A stretch of 64,000 nucleotides of DNA from Portulaca oleracea (GCA_029582165.1 CM055882.1:19609867-19673866); one strand, 5' to 3'; counted from the first letter of the stretch, positions 1-11,805 are shown. Made by a program: numbers and translations. Notes: generated by a model from the letters alone, not told the origin.

Positions 1-1975
1 ATCAGGGAGTGGCCTATGCCCAATTCTATTCATCAAGTCAGGAGCTTCCATGGCCTGGCTTCATTTTACAGGAGATTTGTCAAGAATTTCAGCACCATCC
101 TAGCACCAATGACTGAAGTGGTGAAAGGAAAGTCCTTTATTTGGACAACAGCAGCCCAGAAAGCCTTTGAAGAAGTCAAAGAAAGGCTCAGCCGGCAGTT
201 CTAGCACTACGGCTTGCAAAGTTTTTGAAGTAGAGTGTGATGCTTCAGGAGTTGGCATTGGAGCAGTATTGACTCAGGAGGGCAAGCCAGTTGCCTATTG
301 TAGTGAAAAGCTAAATGATGCCAAGAAGAAATACAACACCTATGACAAAGAGTTCTATGCCATCATCAGAGCTCTTCAGCACTGGAGGCACTACCTTATT
401 GGAGCAGAGTTCATACTTCACAGTGATCATGAGGCCTTGAAGTTTATTCAAGGGCAGCACAAGCTCAACACCAGGCATGCTGCTTGGGTAGAGTATATGC
501 AGCAGTTTCACTTCATGATCCACCATAAATCAGGAGTGCTAAACAAAGGAGCAGATGCATTGAGTAGAAGGTACATGTTGCTTCACATGCTTGATTCTAG
601 AATTATTGGTTTTGAGCATTTGAAAGCTTTATATCAGGAGGATGGAGATTTCAAGCATTTGTGCAGAAGTGTCGGAATCCAGTGCATGCCACATGGACCG
701 AGGATATTTGTTCAAAGGCGAGTTGTGTGTCCCTAAGAGCAGTTTCAGGGAATTGTTGATCACAGAAGTCCATGGAGGAAGCTTAGCAGGACATTTTGGA
801 GTTGAGAAGACATTGTTGATGTTGAGAGAGCATTACAGTTGGCCAAAGATGAGGAAAGATGTGGAGCATCTATTGAAGAGGTGCAATATCTGTCAGTTGG
901 CAAAGTCACATAGCCTACCCCAAGGCTTGTACACACCATTGCCAGTCCCCAGTAGCCCTTGGGAAGATGTAAGCCTTGATTTCATTGTAGGTTTGCCAAG
1001 AACACAGAGAGGGAAGGATTCAATCATGGTGGTGATTGATGGATTCTCAAAGATGGCACATTTCATACCCTGCCACACCACCTTTGATGCCACCAAAGTT
1101 GCTGAATTATTCTTCCAAGAAATTGTTAGATTGCATGGAGTACCAAGAACAATGATATCTGACAGGGATACCAAGTTTTTGAGCCATTTTTGGGTCACTC
1201 TATGGAAGAAACTGGGCACCCAGCTCAAGTACAACACCACTTTCCACCCACAAACTGATGGCCAGACAGAGGTTACAAATAGAACACTTGGAGTCCTATT
1301 GAGAGCACTGATCCACAAAAATAAAGCAGGATGGGATACTCTATTGCCCCATGCTGAGTTTGCTTACAACAAAGCACCATCCAAGGCCACAGGCTACTCT
1401 CCATTCCAAGTAGTCTATGGTAAAAATCCAATTTCCCCTTTGGATTTAGTTCCACTAACTACTTCTGTCAAATTTAGTTTTGAAGAAGGTAAAAGAGCAT
1501 ATCAAATCAAGGAGCTTCATCTGCAAGTGAAGGAGAAAATTGCCAAATATACTGAACAGGTGTCTACTTCAGCAAACAAGCACAGGAAGAAGGTGACCTT
1601 CCAGCCAGAAGACTTAGTTTGGATCCACCTCAAGAAGGACAGGTTCCCCAGCAAAAGAAAAGGCAAGCTGTTGCCAAGAGCAGATGGCCCCTTTGAAGTG
1701 CTTGAAAGAATTGGAGATAATGCCTACAGACTGGATCTATCATAAGAGTATGGAGGCTCAGCAACATTCAATGTAGCAGATCTTCGACCATATTATCCAG
1801 CAGATGAAGACCTTCCAAGTTTGAGGACAAACTTTCCTCAACCTGGGGAGGATGATGGAGACCATCAAGGAGAACAATCAGCAGCAGCAGCAGCTTCATC
1901 AACAAAGGAGGCTTCCAAGGGATCTTCACCAGCAATTACAAACAAGACAAAGACAAGGAGGAGCACTTGCTGTTT
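1..1975 (+). pseudogene. Ty3/gypsy polyprotein remnant: RT end, RNase H, integrase
   Basis: This is the 3' half of a retrotransposon pol gene that enters from the left edge. The first ~200 bases encode the last part of reverse transcriptase (HGLASFYRRFVKNFS). Bases ~205-640 encode RNase H (DASGVGIGAVL, SDHEAL and KGADALSRR are visible). Bases ~740-1745 encode integrase with an H-H-C-C zinc finger (HFGVEKTL...CNICQLAKS) and the D, D, E residues in SLDFIVGLP, ISDRDTKF and DGQTEVTNR. The frame changes near 190-205 and again near 650-730, and there is a stop at 1744. The reading then continues in the same frame (ATFNVADLRPYY) to a stop near 1975. It is therefore dead. The motifs are those of plant chromovirus-type gypsy elements, but I recognise no chromodomain, so the lineage is left open. 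Confidence 0.9.
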
Positions 1976-3265
1976 CACACAACTCAGCAGCTAGACCAGC
2001 CCTTCCAGTAGAAACAGCAGGCTTTCAAAGCACAGCACTTACAACAAGCCACTCAGCAGACTTCTTAGCAGCCCAAAGTTCCAGCAAGAAGTTCTTAGCA
2101 TCACCAGCAGCCACCACACCACCAACAGCATCCATCCAGGCTTGCTACACCATTGTAAAGCAAGCCCTGGCATTTGCAGCCACTCAGCCCATCAGCATTG
2201 GTCATCCAGACCAATTCCAGTTCCCAACAGCAACAGTCCAAGCAGTTGACTTTCTCAATGTTGTATCTCTTGATTGAGGAAGTTTCAGCTAATGTTTCCT
2301 AGGAGTTTTTTGTTCCTTGCCATGTCCTTTTGAAGTCCAAGCCAAGTCCCAGCATGATCAAGCATGGCACGAGTAAGATTCAGAAGACAGAACAACCAAC
2401 CTCAGCAGGGTTGTTTTATCAGTTTTTCCAGAACCCCAGTTCTGGGGCTTTGTGTTTTGATTTCTGTTCACAGGGGTTGTTTTGGTCTTTCTAGCATGAT
2501 ATTAACCTGTTGAGATTACTTCCAGGTTAGCATTGGCGCGGGAATTACCTCAGTAACTTAGTTTTTACCCCTTAGGAGAGGAAAGCTCCCTATTGGTCCA
2601 TTTTGCCACCCTTTTGGCATTTGGTCTAATCAGAGAATAACTTAGTATTTTCCTTTTGTTTTCTTACAGTTTGTACTCGAGATCATTAGGATATGATCAG
2701 CTATATTTGTTTCAAGCTTTGTAGCTTAGGATAATCCAGGGAGATTAGGCAGAATGCTTATGCTTAAGCAACTGCTAATCAAACTGATTAGCTTTCTTTA
2801 TATTCTGAAGTTTTCTATCAATGAAAGGCATCTCAGTGTTCATTCAATAGTATTCTCGAGTGTCTTAGTACCTCTGAAAGTTTGTGAGTGTCCTATAACT
2901 CTCAATCTTGGTTCAATCAGTTCATCCTTTGAAATTGGCAAATCCAGCAAGTGTAAACTGAGCTTGATCATCCATGCTTTGGTGTATCTGTAGAGGCATG
3001 TATGTGAGAGTCCCTTGCCCTTGATTGTAGTTGTGGTGTATCTGTATCAACTGTAAGCAAGTCTATCCCTTTTATTATGTTGTAGGGTTGTCTTCTATTA
3101 TAGCTTGTTGCTTTCTATCAGTTATTGCAAAGTTCAAGCATCCAACTGTGTGTTTGTGTGACTGTATGGTGTGTTCTAGCTCAACACTCTGATCTTAGTG
3201 AGTTAGCATACATCAAAGCTTGTCAAACTCCACAACATGTGGTTCACAAGCATGCAAATAAGAGA
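1976..3265 (+). repeat. probable 3' tail and 3' LTR of the gypsy element
   Basis: Non-coding sequence downstream of the gypsy integrase. A purine-rich stretch at ~1840-1852 (CTGGGGAGGATGATGG) could be the polypurine tract, with the coding end running into the LTR as in several chromoviruses. The LTR would then end somewhere near 3130. The matching 5' LTR lies outside the window, so neither boundary can be proved. The only long open frame here (1852-2277) is rich in Gln/Ser/Thr and looks like frame-shifted LTR sequence. No host gene is seen. Confidence 0.4.
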
Positions 3266-3266
3266 G

Positions 3267-4320
3267 CTACAAAATACTCATGGGAAAGAATGTTAGTTGC
3301 ACTCTCTCAAATAAGTCAAGAGTGCTAGAAAAATCAAAAGAATCAAAATAAGTTGTCCACATGATTTTTCTAGTTAAGTCCTCTAGGCATTCACAACATA
3401 GATCAAGATAGGGATGAAACCTTCCTAAGGTGCCTAAGGACAAATCAAGGACATTGTCGGTCCCCTCAATCACACTCACATCACAAGATAACCACACATT
3501 CCGCATCAGCATGAACATCAATGGTCTTTTCACAGGGAATGGGCTCCTCAAGGTTCTTAGGGGCAAGGGAAGGTGGTGAACAAAGTGTAGAAGCATGGAG
3601 TACATCATCAATTTGTTTGCTTGAAGGATCCAATCCACCCACAAACCCCTCACAAGTCTCCTCATCAATAATATCAATTGACCCTTGACATAAATCATCA
3701 TCATACCCAACATCAAACCCATAGGAATCACCAACCTCAAACCCCGTCAACTGAGAAAAAGGTAAGGATGCATTAGGAAAAGCCAAGACACCATCAGTAG
3801 TGTCTCTAGGTAAACTAGGATGAGAAGGAGCAACAATGGGTGAGGGTGCCTTAAAAGGGTCAACTACTCCTTCTAGACTAGCCTCTAACTTATCTTGTTG
3901 CTCAAGCACTGCCCTAATTAAAATCTCAAGTCTAGCTAAACCAGGGCATGTAGACTCATCATGGTCAAAAGAATTACATAAACGACAAGGAGGCAAACAA
4001 TAGGGTTGAGTATATAATCTAGCATGAGATGCACACGGATTGGGGAAAGAGTAACTAGATGCACAATTAGAACTTTCAAAATCAAGAGTATCTTGTGCAA
4101 GCCATTCAAGCAAACTCCAAGCTTCATCAACAGTTTGAGCATAATAGAAACCAAAATACTCTAATAGAGTACGAGTCTCACTATTCACCCCCAAAGCTAC
4201 ACTGTTAAGAATATCTAATTTCCCAGGTACAATACCATATAGAACAGGACATGCAAGTAATCTCTTAAAATAGTGCCAAAATAATTCCTGCTCAAATTGG
4301 GGAAAATCAAGAATTGGCAT
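3267..4320 (-). pseudogene. gag of a gag-only LTR element, frameshifted and truncated
   Basis: Starts at 4320 with MPILDFPQFEQELFWHYF, 120 bases after a primer-binding site, and runs 279 codons to a stop at 3481. A second minus frame (down to ~3267) carries what looks like the C-terminal part of the same protein (LYLDL..ECLEDLTRKIMWTTYF), so a frameshift lies near 3480-3500. Visible parts are a short gag-like segment (SETRTLLEYFGFYY...EAWSLLEWLAQD), a CCHC zinc knuckle (CRLCNSFDHDESTC) and a long acidic C-terminal region. It is homologous to the gag at 17,949-20,305. No protease, reverse transcriptase or integrase follows. The left side is cut off next to the gypsy tail. Confidence 0.75.
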
Positions 4321-4440
4321 CCTTTTTCTTTTGCTTTTTTTTAATACAAGATCAAAGATAAAAAGAAAAGAAAAAGAAAGAAAACAGAAAACAGCTTAGT
4401 CAACCTAAGAGGGTTCATTTACCGACTGCTAGGGACACAG

Positions 4441-4458
4441 TCCCCGACAACGGCGCCA
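4441..4458 (-). other. primer-binding site, tRNA-Asp type
   Basis: On the minus strand this reads TGGCGCCGTTGTCGGGGA, which is complementary to the 3' end of plant tRNA-Asp (CCGGCAACGGCGCCA) with one mismatch. It lies between the gag start (4320) and the inferred LTR end (4465). Athila-like gypsy elements are known for this primer choice. Confidence 0.8.
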
Positions 4459-4464
4459 AAAACT

Positions 4465-6243
4465 TGAAAAAGGTTTAATAACTAATCAGAACTAATAAAG
4501 CAGGAAAAATAATCAAATATTCTATCAAGAGAGAAAGACTTCTAGGGAGATTCTAACCTAACAACGAGTTCAATTACTAAAACTTATCCTGCACAATCAT
4601 ACATTCGAGAACGAATCAAGAACGACAACCATAAGAACTCTACTGCTCTTTCGATGCTAATACAATTACCTCAATTAACCTAAATTACAACTTTCGTATG
4701 CTTTTCAGGTTAATCAAAGTTGAAGGTCTAAAATATTCTGGTTATCAAAAAGGTTCCCTAGTCTGCTATTCTTTTCTCAAATTTCACAAAACTAGGTAGA
4801 AAGGTTGGTAGTCAGATTATCCTAATTCACCTTTCAGTACTTCTCAGGTTAATCTCAAATTACAAGCAATCTAGGCCTAAAGAACATTGAAACAGGAATT
4901 CATGCACAAACTAATAATATTAAATCAAACTACATTGTTTCGGGTTACAAAACCCTAGAATTCAAAGAAACTACTCCCTCATGTTCAAGAAAAGTACGAC
5001 ACAAGTTCCAAACATCATGATTAACTCTCAAAACAAAGACGAAATTGAAATGAAATATAATTACAAGGAATAACAACCGTCGAGTCTTTCGATCCCTGGG
5101 TGAGTCTTCCTCGCAAGTAATGATTGTTTCTTCCCGAATCTCGAACTTCGCTCCTTTTCGAATCAATCTCAATCTTGAATCATGATGGAGTAATTGATGA
5201 GTAATGGGATGGATTAGGTTTTCTCTCCTAATGTATAAATGGATGACTATAAAAAATAATGAATGAAGGATCCATATAACCGTCATTGGGGTCCTCTTTT
5301 TCTTGCATGTCACAGCCAAGCCACGCACGCCCAGCTACCACAGTCTGTGGCCTTCCCCACGGCCAGGCTGTGATATACGCTACCAAAAATTCCCTCATTC
5401 TCTCCTTTTCGTTCTGCTGGGCGAATAAAATGGCTCAACGGATGGTATCAATTTTCCCTCACTTTCTTCCTTGGTCATTGGACCACATGCATGGTGGATT
5501 AATGAAAGGGTGAATTCATAGCCCTCACTTTCTCCTTCTTTCATTAGGCTGAATTGAAGGCTGAATGAGTGGAATTCAATTGCCTTCATTTCCTCTTGTG
5601 ATTTGGCCAAGTGAGTGAATGCTGAATGAAAATGGATTGAATTGCCTTCCACTTTCCTCCCTTTTTGATTTGGCCGAGTGAAAGGTGGGTTAGTGCAATG
5701 AATTTATCCCCCTCCTTCTCTCTTTTCATTAGGCCGCCTGAATTGGCTCCGCCAATCATCCCAATTGCCAAAACTTCTCTATGCTTTTTATTGGGCCGAT
5801 TGAGGATGATAACCCACAACAAAAAATATGTTGCTGCTGCTCGATTCTTCTCGCACAAACGACTGCTGCAGCCATGGACCATGGCAGGCACCACGGTCAG
5901 ACTGTGGTGTGCACTGCCCGGTCATTCCGTGCTCTTTTCCGTCCCAAATTTGTACCATGGTATGGGTTTGTCATGTAGAGGTCCGTGGTGTCTTCACCTT
6001 TACCAAAAGTTGAGAGAAAATTGGTGTTTTCGCCTCAAAACCTACAAATTCACATCCAAAACAACAACACCAAGTGTAGTAGGGAAATCGAAATAAAAAT
6101 CATGGTTCACACTCAAAACTGTCCCTAATCCACCATTGAAAACCCCTAAAAACATAGTCATGAAAAACACTTATCATAAACTTAGTAAAATTGATTAAAA
6201 GTGGTGTGAATCTTAGGTTTACCTTCTAGCGGGTATCAAAACA
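4465..6243 (-). repeat. 5' LTR of the truncated gag-only element
   Basis: Non-coding sequence on the upstream side of the primer-binding site. The inner end is a CA at 4465 (minus). The outer end is a guess: minus-strand TGTTTTGATACCCGC at 6243 has the form of an LTR start, but the partner LTR is missing. The LTR contains short inverted modules such as CACCACGG...CTGTGGTG near 5890-5915 and repeated 'TTGAATTGCCTTC' type blocks at 5,520-5,700. Small open frames inside it have no coding look. Confidence 0.45.
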
Positions 6244-7875
6244 CCAACTGAGAAGTTAGGACAAGAGGGGAGAGTGAGGGTTGTGGTGCCCGAGCCACCG
6301 ATGATCGGTTATTGCTGGTAGTCGCGATCGGTAGTTGGGCCCGACGTAGGGGACGAGAGAGGCTGAAGATAGAGTCAGGTGGGAAAGGGAGAACGATCAA
6401 GGAAGAATCAGAGGAACATGATGGAGTATGAAGGTGGATGGTGAGCCCCATGCTGGTCGGTGACTCCGGCGGACCAGGCGGTAGAGGTGGCGTCCTTTTT
6501 CCAGCGACCGACAAAAAACATAAGGCATACAGATGGGGATCGACGCACAAGAACGGTGAAGGGCTAGGGTGTAAAAAAAATTCTTCTGCCTTGTGTTAAC
6601 TGATGCTTTGCTCCCTGTGAAGGAAGAAAGAGGGTTTTAGTGGGAATTAAAAAAACATTAAAACCCAACTATCTTAATATAAAAACAAGCTCTTCTCTCC
6701 TAAGTCCTAGTAATGTTCTTCCTAGTTGCTCAAAATATTAATATAAGGACTTGGAATGAGATTTTACGAGATGAGAATAATAAGAGGAGTTCTTGAAATA
6801 AAAGGGGGAGATGAATTAAATTTGTAATTCAAATAAATTAAGGAATGGTAGTAAGATGTATCATAATAATAAATTATACTTCACCCGACTTATCAAAATC
6901 TAACTTCATGAATATCCCGAATAATTCGAGATTCGTATGAATAATTTGGTTGTCACACAACAGACATATATAATAAAATAACATACTGACATGTGGCGGT
7001 CATTGACATGCTCGAGTCCTGCAAAAACAAAAACAGTTAACCAAAATGAAATGCGCAATTTCATTAATTTAAGCTCATTAATTAATTTAATTATATTGAG
7101 TTAGGGTTCGGTTATTACAGAAAGATTTTCCGATAATATATTCATGTCATGCATGTTTAAAGAATTTTTTACAAAAATGTACAAGTGTAACACAAAGATG
7201 ATTACATGACAAGATGATAATAAACACGAGCATTCTAACCTTGCTTAATCACGTAGCATGCAAGAACGAGTTTAAAAGGAGGGAGAGAAGAGAGAAAATC
7301 TTGAAGTCAATACGTTAGGATTTTCTTATCGATTTGAGGCAGTATGAATAATGGAGTTTTTTTGCTTGGTTTTTTCTCCTCTCTTCTTCTTGTTGTTCCC
7401 TTTTCCGTCGAATCCAGTGTGGTATTTATAGGTGGGAATGGTGGATGAAATATGGAAGGAGAAAACATGATCCACCATTCATGCCGTCAATCCCCTTAGT
7501 TAGGCCGCTTGGCCTTGATACGTGCATGCGTTGATTACGCAACTACATGGATAAAAGGATTGTGTTAACCGATGCAAGGCGCAAATAGATGACGTGGCAG
7601 CGAGCGTAGGCCGCTTGGCCTTGCTTGTGTTTCTTTCACGCGGATTGTTGACTGTGCCGATTGATGACTTGACAATGCATAAAATGAGACTAAGGCTGAA
7701 CGTCCATAGTTATTGTCTTGGCCCAGTCTCCTTTGCTTCCTGGCCTTTACTTGTTTTGGGCCTCGCTTGTCTTAATGCATGCCTTTTTTTGCTCTAGTGC
7801 TTTACTTGTGCACTTGACCCGGTCGAAATCCGATGTTTACATTGCGAGCAGAATTTTGGGACCGGGAGTTGACTA

Positions 7876-7936
7876 GGAACGGGACGGGACGGGACGGGAC
7901 GGGATTGGGACTCTCAAAATTTTTTCTCACCCCTAA
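7876..7936 (-). repeat. GGGAC array with hAT-MITE-like end
   Basis: Five tandem GGGAC units followed by a segment that on the minus strand begins TAGGGGTGAGAAAAAATTTT. G-rich sequence next to a TAGGGGTG/TAGGGATGG start is also seen in the 594-bp MITE at 18,078. It is probably a truncated hAT-type MITE; the other end is not identifiable. Confidence 0.35.
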
Positions 7937-8451
7937 TTGATTGCTGAGAACCATTAGACTAGTCAGGGAGAGCGATGAGCCATTGACAACTAAGAAAGCC
8001 ATTGTGATAGAGGATGGTTGGGTGGTTGAGTCCATGACGATGGGTCAACTGGTTAGGGGCGACGATGGAGCAGTCGAGTTGTCAGAGTGGAAGATACCAG
8101 CCATGGTAGAGAGAAGGAATGTTTGGCGGTTAGCGGCTGACAATGAGGACCCAAAAGCCGACCGAGAGGAATGTGGCTGGGAAACCTACGAAAACACATG
8201 CAACTGAGGGGGACGACGCAAGAGAGAAAGAGTACCTGAAAAGGGTGCGACGACCGGAGAGAGTGTACCACGAACGAAGAGGACGGCGGCCAGGGGTGGT
8301 TATTGGGTTGCAGTCGTTAGGGTTTGTAAGCCCAGTATAACAGTGCGTTGCACTGGTTGGTGCTTCCTCTTTTTGGCCCCTTTTTTTGTGTGTTTTGAAG
8401 GAGAGAAAAAAAAGAGAATATTGAAGAAAAAATTGTTCTAAGGACCCTCCC

Positions 8452-8463
8452 GCTCTGATACCA
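8452..8463 (-). other. Copia-type primer-binding-site motif (relic)
   Basis: GCTCTGATACCA here is the reverse complement of TGGTATCAGAGC, complementary to initiator tRNA-Met and identical to the primer site of the Copia element at 56,413. Sequence on the right (TGTACAAG...) could be an LTR end, but no coding region or second LTR is recognisable. Confidence 0.35.
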
Positions 8464-9181
8464 TGTACAAGAATATGTCTCAATGACACACAAAGAAGGT
8501 TGGTTGACGTACATAATATATATGACAAATATGATCATATACATGAAATATTTACCAAAAATAAGTTGATTACAGAAGAAATATTTTCTAATACTTTATT
8601 AAATTTAGACTTTATGACGTGTATTTATTAGAAATTCGATTTAATTCTTAATAAAGTTTTGTTGCCATCTATTTTTAATATTAGTGTTAGCAGTGTTAGC
8701 ACCCTATTAAAGAAGGATAAGGCTAATGTTATTTATCACCTTGTTAGAGTCTCTTCTTAAAGTCGGAGTATGTCGTGCATCAATGTTGAGTAATTTTTTT
8801 CCAATTGGTTCTGAGCCAAGAGGTGAAATTATGATAGAGTAGCTAAAAGCAATCGACAATATCATGTAAAGTTATATATTCATTGATGTTTTCTAGATTG
8901 AGAAGCCTATTTAATTCCTCAAAGGCAAACGATGATATATCAATTGGTAAAAGTTTGACAAAACTCAGACTCATATAACTTCATTGCAAAATTCAAACTC
9001 ATTTTGGGCAAACTTATTTGATTCTTGAAATAAATACTCACAAAATTGCTATTCAAAAATTGATCAATTAAAAATAAGAAGTTGACAGTATTAGAACATG
9101 TTTGCCTTATTCAAAATATAAATAAGGTTGCTCAATCCTATATCCAAATGGAGGTGGTCTTGATTTCTTGAACCTAGCTTG

Positions 9182-10525
9182 TCACTTATTAATTGAACAT
9201 TCTTTAGGCAGCCCTCCTTCAGCAGCGAATCTATTTGGATCGTTGCAATAATTGTAAATCATAATATTATCTTGTGACCATTTGATTTTCTCCATACTTT
9301 TGGCATCAAACTCATCATTCAACCAAGCTAATTTAGGATCAGGGGTAGGAGTTATCCCACAAGAGGAAGACCCACCTTGCCATAAACAAAAAGCACTGGT
9401 AAAATTCTTATAGTAAGCAATGAGAGGACCCTTTGACCAATCAGCCTTGACCTTTCCCCCTTGGGTTGCCCAATCATCAGCATTCCACAAGCTAGCAATA
9501 ATCCTCTGAGCCTTCTTACTTGGGTAAGGCACACCGTTAGCAGGGTCGCTCTTATATTGCCTAATAGGTATCCCATCCACATACCAAGCAATCCTCTTAG
9601 CAGTCCATGACAGAGTGTATGTGTGGAAATCTTCTGTCGGGTCAAACCATAGGTGGAACTGTTGTTCGCGATTGCCTTTTCCGTCCACGTACACATTTGT
9701 GTGGAGGGTATACGGCTCACCTGTTGCATTCCCTAAGAATTCAATATCTATCTCGTCGTGCCCAAACCCACTTGAGGTTAGGTAAAAGGTTGTCACTGAA
9801 CCAGCTGAGTTTCCGGGAACTAACTTCATCTGGATACTCATTGTTATGAATAAGTATTCATTTTTGGATTTAAACCCAGATCCAGATGATGGATCTAACG
9901 ACAACTTAGTGGTGCCGTTATCGAAGAATTGGAGTCTTTGTTCCCCAAAAGTTTGTTCGAAGAAATCCCTCATAGGAAAAGGATCACCTTTCATGTACTG
10001 ATCAGGAGGTGGGGGAGGAGTTTGAGTTTTGCGAATAACATTTGATCCTGGGGTATTGGGTGTTGTACTTGTTGGAGGAGATCCTGGCTTCATAGGCTCA
10101 GCACTTGAAGGAAGAGGTACTGACTTATTAGTAGGCTCGGCACTAGAAGGAAGAGGTACCGGCTTATTAGTAGGCTCGACACTAGAAGGAAGAGGTCCTG
10201 GCTTATTAGTAGGCTCGGCATTAGTAGGAAGAGATCCTGGTTTAGCTGGGTTGACACTTGAAGGAAGAGGTGCTTGGTTAGCTGCAGGGGCCACATTTGA
10301 AGGAGATGGTTTAGGTGTATTGGCTTCCACAACTGGTTCAGTAGATGGAGTAATTAAGGTCGCAGTTTTAATATGTGTACCAAGTTTGGAAGATGGTTGT
10401 TCAATGCTAGGGGGATTTGAGCCCACTAAATTAGAGCGTACACCTATCACAAGTGCTAAGTTAATCAAAACATAGAAACACCATAACGATGGTAAGAAAT
10501 GTGAAGATGATCCTTTCAGATCCAT
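9182..10525 (-). CDS. XTH: xyloglucan endotransglucosylase/hydrolase with proline-rich N-terminal extension
   Basis: An intact 447-codon open frame. The enzyme cuts xyloglucan and rejoins it to another chain, or to water, in the cell wall (GH16 family). Residues 1-~31 form a signal peptide (WCFYVLINLALVIGV). Residues ~60-175 are a Pro/Ser/Thr/Ala-rich extension with about six imperfect 13-residue repeats (PLPSSVEPTNKPV type) ending in PPPPP. The GH16 domain follows, with the catalytic signature HDEIDIEFLG at 256-265 (E258 nucleophile, E262 acid/base by family knowledge). N266-A-T is an N-glycosylation site at the position usual for XTHs. Other family blocks are HLWFDPTEDFHTY, SLWNADDWATQGG and the C-terminal IYNYCNDPNRF with four cysteines. 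Ordinary XTHs are about 290 residues and have introns; this one is ~155 longer and has no intron. The ATG at 10525 is the one that gives a signal peptide. Confidence 0.93.
   Translation of the reverse strand: MDLKGSSSHFLPSLWCFYVLINLALVIGVRSNLVGSNPPSIEQPSSKLGTHIKTATLITPSTEPVVEANTPKPSPSNVAPAANQAPLPSSVNPAKPGSLPTNAEPTNKPGPLPSSVEPTNKPVPLPSSAEPTNKSVPLPSSAEPMKPGSPPTSTTPNTPGSNVIRKTQTPPPPPDQYMKGDPFPMRDFFEQTFGEQRLQFFDNGTTKLSLDPSSGSGFKSKNEYLFITMSIQMKLVPGNSAGSVTTFYLTSSGFGHDEIDIEFLGNATGEPYTLHTNVYVDGKGNREQQFHLWFDPTEDFHTYTLSWTAKRIAWYVDGIPIRQYKSDPANGVPYPSKKAQRIIASLWNADDWATQGGKVKADWSKGPLIAYYKNFTSAFCLWQGGSSSCGITPTPDPKLAWLNDEFDAKSMEKIKWSQDNIMIYNYCNDPNRFAAEGGLPKECSINK
10080..10275 (-). repeat. 39-bp coding tandem repeat in the XTH extension
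   Basis: Imperfect 39-bp units (for example GGCTCGGCACTAGAAGGAAG onward at ~10,135, then again near 10,174 and 10,213) encode the 13-residue PLPSS-EPTNK repeats. Differences between units are mostly substitutions and small in-frame indels, so the frame is kept. Confidence 0.85.
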
Positions 10526-11379
10526 GTAAATTGGTTATAAATTAAAAAATAATGACTAATGGAAATTGTTTAACATTAATAACCAGCTATGTAATCTTCT
10601 ATATGAAAAGCTAATTTATTTGGATGCAAATGATGAAAGCACACTCTAAAGTATATATTTCTTACTTATTGTTTATGTTGATGATCTAAAAACACATATC
10701 TCTCAGGTTTGTGTTAGCTTGCTTTTGTTCATAAGTTTTATAGGAGCAGTTAATCTATTGGTGTGTATTAGGAAATAAGAGGCATGGTGGCACGAAATAA
10801 GGAGACAAAGACTTTTGGCACATTCTCCTATTATAAGAAACACAATTTGAATATGACCCCATAAAATTCGTCAATTTACTATTTATAATTAGCTATATAC
10901 ACATCGTATATTGCATGTAGGAACTGCTTTTAGCTATTACTAAAAATAGTATGAATATCTTACGATTATAAGTAATGACTTTCACACTAAAAATTTGTAT
11001 TAGGATTTAAATGATTCGTATGATTTGTCTTATTACAGAATTTATTCACCACACATAAATGTAACTTTATCTTTTTTATTACATTGAAAATTAACTTTAT
11101 CTATTGAAACAATAGTTACTACCATTATTGAAACAATAGTTACATTGAAAATTTTATGAAGATTAATAATGAATCTAATCCACTTTTTTAATATATCTCA
11201 TATAATTAAGGATATATGATAAAAAATTAATTTTTTAATTACTATTATATATTTGATTATCTAATAAAATAATCTACAAAATCTTATCATTAACCAATTT
11301 GAGTATATGATGATAATAACTACATAAACCCTAACATGCTTTAGACTCTCATCCTGCAGTATTATAGGTCTTTCTTTTT
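10526..11379. other. AT-rich spacer upstream of XTH
   Basis: About 850 bases without a believable gene. On the minus strand it is the XTH upstream region. A TATA-like CATATAGAAG lies ~80 bases before the start codon (around 10,600), but I cannot confirm it as the promoter. ATTGAAACAATAGTTAC occurs twice near 11,104 and 11,128. Confidence 0.5.
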
Positions 11380-11760
11380 AGTCTGTTTGGATTCAATTTA
11401 GAAGGGGAGGAGAGGGGAATGAAGGGGAAGGGAAGGAGAGGAAGGAAAGGGAAGGAAGGTGACTAGCATTAACCTCATTTGGATATATTAATGAGGGGAA
11501 GGGATGAAATGTATTAAAATTCTTCCCTTCCCCCACTTTCCCCTCCTGTTTACAGTCTGTTTGTGTTGAAGTTATGAGAGGGGAGAGGAGGGGAAGGGAA
11601 GAGAAATATATTAATTTACCCCCTTTCACCTTGTTTGGAAAAATTAATAGGAGGGGAACGGAGGGGAACTATTAACCTCCATTCAATTCCCTTCTATTAA
11701 CCTCATTTTCATTAACCCCCAATATGATGGTTAATGGAGGGGAGGGGAATCAAATATTTT
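11380..11760. repeat. purine-rich GGGGAGG repeat element
   Basis: The plus strand is dominated by GGGGAGGGGAAGG runs broken by phrases such as GTCTGTTTGGATTCAA, CTCATTTGGATATATTAATG, GTCTGTTTGTGTTGAAG and CTTGTTTGGAAAAATTAAT. This gives about four diverged units of ~90-100 bases. A related copy in reverse orientation is at 38,420-38,612 and ends in ATCCAAATAGACTG. The pattern suggests a small non-autonomous transposon family. No coding potential. Confidence 0.55.
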
Positions 11761-11805
11761 CTAATAATTAATAAACACAAAAGAAAAAAAGACTTGGTGT
11801 TGTAG

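Larger units (their letters stand above)
6244..9181. other. unassigned intergenic DNA with repeat relics
   Basis: No gene recognised. 6,244-6,600 is GC-richer with a 104-codon minus frame of low-complexity Pro/Ser composition that I do not believe. 6,600-7,500 is AT-rich and LTR-like but without a partner. A block containing TAGGCCGCTTGGCCTTG occurs twice, at ~7,501 and ~7,605. 7,876-7,902 is a GGGAC pentanucleotide array. 8,452-8,463 resembles a tRNA-Met primer site. 8,550-9,181 is AT-rich and ordinary. Confidence 0.5.

Noticed and set aside
1852..2277. 141-codon Gln/Ser/Thr-rich frame after the gypsy integrase
   Set aside because: It lies in another frame overlapping the end of the gypsy coding region and in likely LTR; composition is that of repeat DNA and no domain is visible.
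6236..6550. 104-codon minus frame, Pro/Ser-rich
   Set aside because: No signal, domain or conserved motif; sits in LTR-like GC-rich sequence.
8053..8528. 132-codon minus frame near the primer-site motif as a gene
   Set aside because: No conserved domain; runs through low-complexity and relic LTR sequence.
10029..10475. 148-codon plus frame opposite the XTH extension
   Set aside because: Gly-Arg-Gly repeats are the antisense reading of the XTH 39-bp repeat.
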